A stretch of 33,578 bases of DNA from JBMOLL01 sp049325415 (GTDB lineage Bacteria > Bacteroidota > Bacteroidia > Bacteroidales > GCA-2748055): the NCBI GenBank assembly GCA_049325415.1, contig JBMOLL010000124.1:1-33578 (forward strand), given 5' to 3'. Made by a program: the position numbers and the translations under genes. Of the stretch, positions 8,114 through 14,611 are shown in pieces (the stretch's first letter is position 1; each line of letters starts with the position of its first letter). The notes below the pieces were generated by a model. The model was not told the origin of the DNA and searched no databases. It saw only the letters and a program-made list of their open reading frames with translations.

Positions 8114-8643
8114 GATACGCAATGGCAATCGACACAAAAAAATGTGTGGGCTGCAGCGACTGTGTGGTTGCATGCCAGACAGAAAACAATGTGCCCATCG
8201 GCTTTTGCAGGGACTGGGTCGTTGAAGTAACCGACGGTACCTATCCGCAGCTGGAGCTGGAGCTTCGCTCCGAACGATGCAATCATTGCGGCAACGCCCC
8301 CTGCGTAAGGTGCTGTCCGACCGGCGCAAGTCATTTCGAAGAAGACGGCATTGTAACCGTCACCCACAACAAGTGCATCGGCTGCGGTGCCTGCATTTCC
8401 TCCTGCCCTTATGATGCAAGGTACTCGCATCCTGATGGCTATGTCGACAAATGCACCTTTTGTCTTCACAGGGTTCAGAACGGACAGAAACCGGCCTGCG
8501 TGGCAGCCTGTCCTACCAAGTGTATGTATTTTGGTGATCTCGACGACCCGGGCAGTGATGTTTCGATCATTCTTAAGAACCGGAAGCATAAAACACTGAT
8601 TCCTGAGGCTGGTACAGAACCCTATCTCTATTTTTTAATCTGA
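8110..8643 (+). CDS. Four-cluster 4Fe-4S electron-transfer subunit, PsrB/NrfC-like
   Basis: Electron-transfer subunit that would carry electrons between the membrane quinone-binding subunit and the molybdenum subunit. The 177 residues hold four complete cysteine quartets: 12/15/18/22, 57/60/65/69, 89/92/95/99 and 115/118/130/134, the standard arrangement for four [4Fe-4S] clusters in PsrB, PhsB, DmsB and NrfC. No signal peptide is present. Such subunits are normally exported by hitch-hiking on the Tat signal of the catalytic partner, which fits the gene order. The start overlaps the upstream stop by four bases behind a strong ribosome-binding site. Extra cysteines 33 and 68 have no obvious cluster role. 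Confidence 0.91.
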   Translation: MRYAMAIDTKKCVGCSDCVVACQTENNVPIGFCRDWVVEVTDGTYPQLELELRSERCNHCGNAPCVRCCPTGASHFEEDGIVTVTHNKCIGCGACISSCPYDARYSHPDGYVDKCTFCLHRVQNGQKPACVAACPTKCMYFGDLDDPGSDVSIILKNRKHKTLIPEAGTEPYLYFLI

Positions 8644-8659
8644 GCAAACCGTAACCGAT

Positions 8660-9601
8660 ATGAGAGAAGAAATCATTGTCAGCGGCAGGATGAATCCTTT
8701 CATCGATCCGCATCTGAATATCTGGCACTGGCAGATTCCCCTTTACCTTTTCCTCGGGGGTTTGTCGGCCGGAATCCTTTTCTTTGCCGCGTACTACACC
8801 ATTCAGGGAAAGCACGAAAAGTTCAGGACCGCGGTATACCTCAGTCCGCTTATCGTTCCGATCCTCCTGGTTACCGGTCTGTTCTGCCTGTTCCTTGATC
8901 TGAAGCACCAGTTATATTTCTGGAGGCTCTACACGACAATCAGGCTGGAATCGCCCATGTCCTGGGGAGCCTGGGTCCTGATGCTGGTCACACCGCTTTC
9001 GTTTGTCCTCGCTGCCATCAACCTGAAAAAAATATTCCCGGCCTGGGACTGGAAATATGAATGGCTGAAGCAACTGGATGCTTTTTTTGAAAAACAGCGG
9101 CTGACCCTGGCATGGATCCTGGTTATCGCAGCGCCCATCCTGGGTATTTACACAGGGATCCTGTTTTCTGCCTTTAACGCACGACCGTTGTGGAACACTT
9201 CCATCCTCGGACCCCTGTTCCTCGTGTCGGGGCTCTCGACCGGAGCAGCGGTAAATATTCTCTTTTCAAAGGACCATTCGGAAAGAAGAGCCTTCTCCAC
9301 GATCGACATTATCCTGATCGGCATCGAGCTTTTCCTGATCATCCATATGTTCATGGGCTTCTTTGCCAGCACCCAGGTACAGATCGATGCGGCAAAACTG
9401 TTTATGGGCGGACCCTTCACCGCTCCTTTCTGGATCTTTGTCGTAGCCCTCGGACTGGTCCTGCCTGCACTCCTCGAAGTACTTGAACTCAAATCCTATA
9501 AAATACCGGCCATGATCCCGGCCATCCTTGTGATTGCCGGCGGTCTGATCCTCAGGTTTATCCTGACCCACGCCGGACAAATGAGTCGCTGGTTATACTA
9601 A
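8660..9601 (+). CDS. NrfD/PsrC-like membrane quinone-binding subunit
   Basis: Integral membrane anchor that exchanges electrons with menaquinone for the molybdoenzyme. The 313-residue product has about eight hydrophobic segments. Near the N-terminus is WHWQIPLYLFLGGLSAGILF (22-41), typical of NrfD/PsrC proteins. It contains no haem-binding CxxCH, so it is the haem-free NrfD type, not a cytochrome b anchor. The ATG at 8660 is taken; an in-frame ATG at 8690 is possible and would remove ten polar residues. It sits 16 bases after the ferredoxin subunit and 11 before a YeeE-like gene, all presumably one transcript. Confidence 0.89.
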   Translation: MREEIIVSGRMNPFIDPHLNIWHWQIPLYLFLGGLSAGILFFAAYYTIQGKHEKFRTAVYLSPLIVPILLVTGLFCLFLDLKHQLYFWRLYTTIRLESPMSWGAWVLMLVTPLSFVLAAINLKKIFPAWDWKYEWLKQLDAFFEKQRLTLAWILVIAAPILGIYTGILFSAFNARPLWNTSILGPLFLVSGLSTGAAVNILFSKDHSERRAFSTIDIILIGIELFLIIHMFMGFFASTQVQIDAAKLFMGGPFTAPFWIFVVALGLVLPALLEVLELKSYKIPAMIPAILVIAGGLILRFILTHAGQMSRWLY

Positions 9602-9612
9602 AATTAAAAGAT

Positions 9613-10152
9613 ATGACAAATCAAACTGTTGAAAAACCCAGAAAAGAGAGGTATTTCAATCCTTACATCGGAGGAGTCCTCCTCGGGCTCGTTCTTCTGG
9701 CAGCAAATTACATTTCCGGCCGTGGACTCGGAGCCAGTGGCGCCGTAAAAAGCTTTGTTGTTGCAGGCGTTGAGGCCATTGCCCCGAAGCATGCCGAAAA
9801 TGCCACATTCTACCAGACTTACGGCGAATCACATGAAGGCGGACCGTTCAAGAACTGGCTGGTTCTTGAGTTCCTCGGTGTGATTGTCGGTGGTTTTATT
9901 TCCGGTGCCCTTCATGGCAGGTTAAAACTCCAGGTGGAACATTCCCCGAAGATCACCGCAAGAAAAAGGCTGATCTTTGCCCTGGCCGGAGGTATCCTTT
10001 TCGGACTCGGTTCACAGCTGGGCCGGGGCTGTACCAGCGGATCGGCACTCAGTGGAATGGCCGTACTGTCGCTCGGGGGATTCATTTCCATGATCTTCAT
10101 CTTCGGCACCGCCTATGCCCTGGCATATTTTGCAAGAAAACTCTGGATTTAA
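9613..10152 (+). CDS. YeeE/YedE-family sulfur-compound transporter, first half
   Basis: YeeE/YedE proteins (TsuA in Spirochaeta, SoxT in sulfur oxidisers) are membrane transporters, with thiosulfate uptake shown for TsuA. This 179-residue protein is about half the size of TsuA. It has a soluble N-terminal stretch, then about four hydrophobic segments and the family motif GRGCTSGSALSGMA (138-150). Cys140 is its only cysteine and corresponds to the conserved Cys of the GxGC motif. A longer insert at 55-82 between the first two helices is hydrophilic and contains the only histidine-rich part. The second half is encoded 18 bases downstream, so the two probably form one pseudo-dimeric transporter. 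Confidence 0.87.
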   Translation: MTNQTVEKPRKERYFNPYIGGVLLGLVLLAANYISGRGLGASGAVKSFVVAGVEAIAPKHAENATFYQTYGESHEGGPFKNWLVLEFLGVIVGGFISGALHGRLKLQVEHSPKITARKRLIFALAGGILFGLGSQLGRGCTSGSALSGMAVLSLGGFISMIFIFGTAYALAYFARKLWI

Positions 10153-10170
10153 TTTTAAAACTCAATCACC

Positions 10171-10767
10171 ATGGGACCACTGATAGCAAATGATATTATC
10201 TCCCCGAATACCAACCTCCTGCTTGCATTCCTGATTGGTATCGGATTTGGTTTTGTCCTGGAAGCAAGCGGATTTTCCTCCAGCAGGAAACTCGCCGGAC
10301 AGTTTTACGGTTACGACACCACCGTCATCAAGGTGTTCTTCACCGCTGCACTGACAGCCGCAATTGGACTGCTCCTTATGAGCCTGTTCGGTTGGATCGA
10401 TATGGACCTGGTCTTCATCAATCCCTACTTTGTCTGGTCGACCATCGTCGGCGGGATTATCATGGGTGCCGGGTTTATTCTTGGCGGCTTCTGCCCCGGG
10501 ACCAGTGTCACCGGCGCCGTGATCGGAAAAATCGACGCCATGATCTTCCTTGTGGGAATCGTAATTGGCGTTATGATCTTCACCGAAGGTTATCCTCTCT
10601 TCAAAAACCTCTACATGGCCTCACCTAAAGGTAACGTTAAAATCAGCGATGCCCTTGGACTGTCGGACGGCCTTTTCCTGCTTCTGCTTGTGATTGCTGC
10701 TTTCGCCGCATTTTATGTAGCTGAGTGGGCTGAGAAAAAGTTCCCCTTGAAAGAAGATGCAAAGTAA
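10171..10767 (+). CDS. YeeE/YedE-family sulfur-compound transporter, second half
   Basis: Partner of the preceding half-sized YeeE protein. The 198 residues contain about five hydrophobic segments, an early GFVLEASGFSSSRKLAGQFYG (27-47) and the motif GGFCPGTSVTGAVIGKID (105-122). These are the second signature region of full-length YeeE/YedE proteins. Cys108 is its only cysteine. The ATG at 10171 follows the previous stop by 18 bases and the rhodanese-like gene begins 12 bases after its stop. The pair would move a sulfur compound across the inner membrane or act as a channel for persulfide or thiosulfate transfer; the substrate is inferred from family and neighbours. Confidence 0.87.
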   Translation: MGPLIANDIISPNTNLLLAFLIGIGFGFVLEASGFSSSRKLAGQFYGYDTTVIKVFFTAALTAAIGLLLMSLFGWIDMDLVFINPYFVWSTIVGGIIMGAGFILGGFCPGTSVTGAVIGKIDAMIFLVGIVIGVMIFTEGYPLFKNLYMASPKGNVKISDALGLSDGLFLLLLVIAAFAAFYVAEWAEKKFPLKEDAK

Positions 10768-10779
10768 AATTTAAGAGCT

Positions 10780-11409
10780 ATGAAAATCAATCCAAGAATT
10801 ATCCTGGCCCTGATTTTTGTTCCGGTGGCATTCGTTCTCGCCTTTGCCCCGGCAAAAACCAACCGGCCTTTTCGCCTGACAGCATCCGAACTTCTGGATG
10901 AAGTCAACAGCAGCGTACAGTATAAATATCCCGATGAAATTGCCGACCGGCTGATTCAGCAGGATCCCTACCTGATGCTCATCGATGTGAGAAGTCCTGA
11001 AGAATTTGAAAAATTCAGCCTTCCCGGTGCCATTAATATTCCCCTGCCCCAGTTACTTGCCGATGATAACCTGGCTATCCTTAGCCAGCAGGACTACGAA
11101 CATGTGTTCTACTCCAATGGTACGGTAACAGCTGCAGAAGCCTGGATGATCACACGCCAGCTGGGTTATGAGAATAATTTCGTGATGATGGGCGGACTGA
11201 ATTACTGGGCAGAAGTGATCATGAATCCTGAAAAACCGGCCTCAACGAGTCCCAACGATGAAGTTGCCAAGTATGATTTCCGTAAAGGAGCCAGCATGGT
11301 TCTCGGCGGAGGAGCAGAAGCGACCGGTCAGCAAACGATTATCAATGCACCCAAGCCGCCGGTAGCGGCCAAATCGGGTGCCAAAAAACGGGTATCCGGC
11401 GGATGCTGA
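10780..11409 (+). CDS. Exported rhodanese-like protein without catalytic Cys, ending in Gly-Gly-Cys
   Basis: The 209 residues start with a membrane anchor or signal peptide (about 5-24), placing the rest in the periplasm. A rhodanese fold follows: LMLIDVRSPEEFEKFSLPGAINIP (65-88) and the expected active-site loop at 108-117, then GYENNFVMMGGLNYW (129-143). In active rhodaneses the loop begins with a sulfur-carrying Cys; here that position is Ser112 (FYSNGT). The protein has a single cysteine, Cys209, its last residue. It ends a low-complexity tail (about 185-209, rich in Ala, Pro, Lys and Gly) that finishes SGGC. This is the last gene of the sulfur operon, followed by a strong terminator. The likely role, by inference only, is a periplasmic sulfur carrier or docking protein for the molybdoenzyme or YeeE pair, not a classical sulfurtransferase. 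Confidence 0.85.
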   Translation: MKINPRIILALIFVPVAFVLAFAPAKTNRPFRLTASELLDEVNSSVQYKYPDEIADRLIQQDPYLMLIDVRSPEEFEKFSLPGAINIPLPQLLADDNLAILSQQDYEHVFYSNGTVTAAEAWMITRQLGYENNFVMMGGLNYWAEVIMNPEKPASTSPNDEVAKYDFRKGASMVLGGGAEATGQQTIINAPKPPVAAKSGAKKRVSGGC

Positions 11410-11437
11410 TCGCTTGTTTTTAAGACACGTATACGTT

Positions 11438-11470
11438 CAAACCCCTTATCTAAATAAGGGGTTTGTCTTT
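11438..11470. terminator. Terminator with 12-bp perfect stem shared by convergent operons
   Basis: Arms 11438-11449 and 11454-11465 pair perfectly over 12 bp around a 4-base loop (11450-11453); TCTTT follows on the plus strand. It closes the sulfur operon, 28 bases after the rhodanese stop. On the minus strand the DUF5723 stop codon (11450-11452) falls in the loop, and the right arm encodes the last residues of that protein (KPLI). Confidence 0.82.
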
Positions 11471-12898
11471 ATATTCCACTGCTTTTTGAACTTTCGGTTG
11501 CCTGTAACCAAAGCACAGGTTCATACCAAACCAGAGGTTTACACTCTGGGCTTCCTGTGGCCACAGCAGGTTATTGCCGATATTGTCGGAGATCAGGTAA
11601 AGATTGAGCGGGCCCACGTTGAAGGAAAAGCCTGCACCCAGGTTTTTCATATAGCCCAGGTAGTACGAATAGGTAAAGGTCAGATTAATGAAACGGCCCG
11701 TGGTGAGATTGGCGGTGGCAGTAAACTTTTGCCGCAGTCCATCCTCAAGGAGATCGGTCCTTGACATCAGGCCGATACTGATCTTCGGAATCGGATAAAA
11801 CGCCGCACCCACCATAATCTTCGGATGCAACCTGTAGCTGAAAGGCTCCCCGATATCGCCGGTAACAAAGCCTGCCAGGCTGTCGGCCATATTCTGAAAC
11901 ATCATGGTATCGACCGACTGGAAAGGAATCACTTCCAGGCCGCGGAAATCATACTGTCCTTCAATATTCATATTTACCGTGTTACGGCTCCAGTTCATAT
12001 AACCCAGATCCAGGGCTGATGCCGATAACTGCAACTGGGGTATCGGACGGAAATCCACTCCCAGGTCAAGGGCAAAACCAAGATTCTCGAAATTGATGAA
12101 ATCCCACGGGATATCAAAGGCCATCTGGTCGAAGGCATCACCCATCCCCGAAAGCACGTCGGAAAGCAGAAACGTGGATCCGATCATGTCCTGCGAAGTA
12201 AAAGGTGTGGCCATCGATACCTGCATATCCGACCTGATCGACCAGAGTGAATCGCTTGTTGTGAGGTTTATTGCACTGCTCTTTGTATTCAGCCCGGCAA
12301 TACCAAAAAGTATCTTCCCCCTGACTCCTACCGAAAGCTTGTCGCCGAATTTCCTGGACCAGCCAAGGGAGGCTTCGGTAAATACGGCCATATTCACTCC
12401 GGTACCCTGCAGATCGAATGAGCCGGCCGTATCCGGACCGTTGATCAGCATCCGGGCCAGGTCGCCCGGGTAGGTAATGTCGGCTTCTATTCTGGGGGTC
12501 AGGTAAAATGAAAAGAAACTTTTATTGGCCTTAAAACCGAAGGAAGCCAGGGTAAAACCCACCTCGGTGCTGAGATGATTGACCGGCTTCAGCTTATCAA
12601 GGAAAGCCTGCTTATCCGCTTCAGGGTGAAGAAAGGTGATCAGGGAATCCATGGTGGCCGATTTGAAAATCACATCATCGTAGGCCAGGGTGCCGCTGGT
12701 AAGGTCGAACCGGAGCGGGGCGGCAACCGGGATACCCAGATACAACTTGCAATCCGGCTGGTAAGCCGGGTTAATCCAGTTAGACTGCGGCACGCCACGC
12801 ATGAAGTAAAGGGAGGTGGGCACCTGGGCGCTGAGAAGCTCTCCGCCCAGCAGCAGAATAAGGAGCATGTTCAGTTTTCCGATCTGCAATATTTTCAT
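11450..12898 (-). CDS. DUF5723-family predicted outer-membrane beta-barrel protein
   Basis: I recognise this as a DUF5723-type Bacteroidota protein of unknown function; the assignment rests on overall pattern. The 482 residues begin with a signal peptide (to about residue 24, LLSAQ). PTSLYFMRGVPQSNWINPAYQP then follows, the characteristic N-terminus of this family and of PorV/PorP-like barrels. The remainder is rich in alternating hydrophobic beta strands with aromatic girdles. Near the C-terminus it has FNLTFTYSY-like and FNVGPLNLYLISDNIG segments, suggesting an outer-membrane barrel of about 12-16 strands. It is last in a three-gene minus-strand operon, 52 bases after the lipoprotein gene. 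The stop codon lies inside the terminator loop. Confidence 0.8.
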   Translation of the reverse strand: MKILQIGKLNMLLILLLGGELLSAQVPTSLYFMRGVPQSNWINPAYQPDCKLYLGIPVAAPLRFDLTSGTLAYDDVIFKSATMDSLITFLHPEADKQAFLDKLKPVNHLSTEVGFTLASFGFKANKSFFSFYLTPRIEADITYPGDLARMLINGPDTAGSFDLQGTGVNMAVFTEASLGWSRKFGDKLSVGVRGKILFGIAGLNTKSSAINLTTSDSLWSIRSDMQVSMATPFTSQDMIGSTFLLSDVLSGMGDAFDQMAFDIPWDFINFENLGFALDLGVDFRPIPQLQLSASALDLGYMNWSRNTVNMNIEGQYDFRGLEVIPFQSVDTMMFQNMADSLAGFVTGDIGEPFSYRLHPKIMVGAAFYPIPKISIGLMSRTDLLEDGLRQKFTATANLTTGRFINLTFTYSYYLGYMKNLGAGFSFNVGPLNLYLISDNIGNNLLWPQEAQSVNLWFGMNLCFGYRQPKVQKAVEYKDKPLI

Positions 12899-12950
12899 TG
12901 TTGCCTGTTTTAGTCTTTATGCGTTACATTATCAGTATCCAGTCACGGTC

Positions 12951-14609
12951 TTACTGCGGACTGCTGAAAGAATCATTGGTCAGCCTGAAATCAGCCTGAA
13001 GGGAAAGGTCGTATTTTACTTTATAATCGCTCAGGAGCTTGACGTAACTAGTACCATCGTCTGACGTAATGGCATGGGCCTTAAATACGATGAACCTGGC
13101 ATCTTTGAGGTTCATCAGGTCACTCCCCGAATAGACCACCAGGTTCTGCATGGCAGTGGGAGTAAGAAGTTCACCGTCGCCATTCACGTTGGAGGCTGCC
13201 AGAACGGGCAGGGGATCAGCAAACAGCGAATCGATCAGGTTCATATCCTGGTCGTGGAAATAAACCTGGATCTCCACTTCAAGTGGCCATTCGTTCACTG
13301 TATTCAGCTTCAGTCTTGCCTCCTCAATAAAGGACAGGTCACCACCCAGTGTTTCTTCCAAATTTATTTCTTCGATCGTATCCCGGATTGTATATCCGTC
13401 AGATCTCAGCCACATGGGCATCTCCACCTCGACTATGAGGGTCAGGTAACTCGAATCGGTAAGAAAATTCTCAGTGGTCGTCTCAATGGTATTGGCAACC
13501 ATATCGAAATATACCTGGTTCGGCGAAGATGCCAGGAACTCGTCGATATTGCTGGTGGAACGGTTCACCATAAAAACGGATTCGACAGTTGTTCCGATCG
13601 CTTCAATATCCGGTGCATCGATGGAGAAGATCCCCCCATCGGTAAAAGTCAGCTGTGTGGTAGTGCCATGTGCTTCCGAATAGGCAAAGACATCCCTCAG
13701 TTCAAGTTCAACCGGTACGCCATAGGAATTCAGGGCGTAAATATTCATCTGGGGATCATAGAAGTAGATGTTGGCCAGGTCGGCAACCACATCGTAGAAA
13801 TCAATGGTTAGGTCGATATGTTCATTCAAAACCTCCTTCTGTCCGATCAGTCCGTATACATTCCTGAAATCCATCTGCTCAAAGGACATGGTGATAAAGC
13901 ACTCTTCACCCGGACCGATCCCTGCCCCTGAATTGATCAGGAACAATTCATAATCGACCGGAAGATAAATGGAGTCATTCCCTTTGCCGAGAAAATGCAG
14001 GGAATAGTCAGCCATACTGTAGTTGTCGTTAAAGGCAAATGATCCGTCGGCACTTGAGATTTTGATCGTATCAACATACTTATTTCCTTCCGGATCCAGA
14101 ATGTAGTCACTGCTGATCACCAGGTACCCGGCATGGTGGAAACTGCTGGTCACATCCATTACCAGATCCCCGGCATTCAGGATTATACTGTCGAGACGTT
14201 CACCACCGTCGGGGGTGTAGTTAATCTCCTTCAGTTTGTAGAACCTGACCGTATCCCCGGGGGCACTGCTGCCCCAGTCGGCCGAACCGGTGATGTCGGA
14301 ATCGATATAGGTTTCATCATACACCTTATCGGGAAAATCGATCAGGGCGGAAGCTTCGACCGAATACGCCGTATCCCTGTAACTGATTAAAAGCAGTCCG
14401 GAGGAATCGGTCCCGACAATTCCGGTAGAATCAAATGCTGCTACAAGGTCGCCGATGGAAAATTCCCCGTAAGCCAGCGGTGCGGCAACTGAGGGGGTAA
14501 GTTCCACCTCGGTCGAAAGCTTGTCGAAATCGAAATAGTCCAGGTTGCAGGAATGTATACCTGCGAGAAGGATTATCCCGCTTAGCCAAAATGCTTTTAC
14601 TCCTTTCAT
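12951..14609 (-). CDS. Large predicted lipoprotein of unknown function
   Basis: I do not recognise a named family. The 552 residues start with a signal sequence ending LLAGIHSC, so Cys21 is a probable lipidation site (His at -2 is unusual but the context fits). NLDYFDFDKLSTEVELTPSVAAPLAYGEFSIGDL-type sequence follows, in which the mature protein quickly becomes acidic and beta-rich. Recurrent Asp/Ser/Tyr-rich strands and segments such as LDSIILNAGDLVMDVTSSF suggest repeated immunoglobulin-like or similar beta-sandwich domains. Only one further cysteine is present. The start codon lies two bases after the stop of the upstream propeller gene, implying coupling. Partnership with the DUF5723 barrel downstream suggests a surface or outer-membrane assembly. 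Confidence 0.75.
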   Translation of the reverse strand: MKGVKAFWLSGIILLAGIHSCNLDYFDFDKLSTEVELTPSVAAPLAYGEFSIGDLVAAFDSTGIVGTDSSGLLLISYRDTAYSVEASALIDFPDKVYDETYIDSDITGSADWGSSAPGDTVRFYKLKEINYTPDGGERLDSIILNAGDLVMDVTSSFHHAGYLVISSDYILDPEGNKYVDTIKISSADGSFAFNDNYSMADYSLHFLGKGNDSIYLPVDYELFLINSGAGIGPGEECFITMSFEQMDFRNVYGLIGQKEVLNEHIDLTIDFYDVVADLANIYFYDPQMNIYALNSYGVPVELELRDVFAYSEAHGTTTQLTFTDGGIFSIDAPDIEAIGTTVESVFMVNRSTSNIDEFLASSPNQVYFDMVANTIETTTENFLTDSSYLTLIVEVEMPMWLRSDGYTIRDTIEEINLEETLGGDLSFIEEARLKLNTVNEWPLEVEIQVYFHDQDMNLIDSLFADPLPVLAASNVNGDGELLTPTAMQNLVVYSGSDLMNLKDARFIVFKAHAITSDDGTSYVKLLSDYKVKYDLSLQADFRLTNDSFSSPQ

Positions 14610-14611
14610 TG

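Noticed and set aside
10978..11130. Rhodanese-like gene considered as an active sulfurtransferase
   Set aside because: The loop position of the catalytic Cys is Ser112 and no other Cys lies in the fold, so classical rhodanese activity is unlikely.
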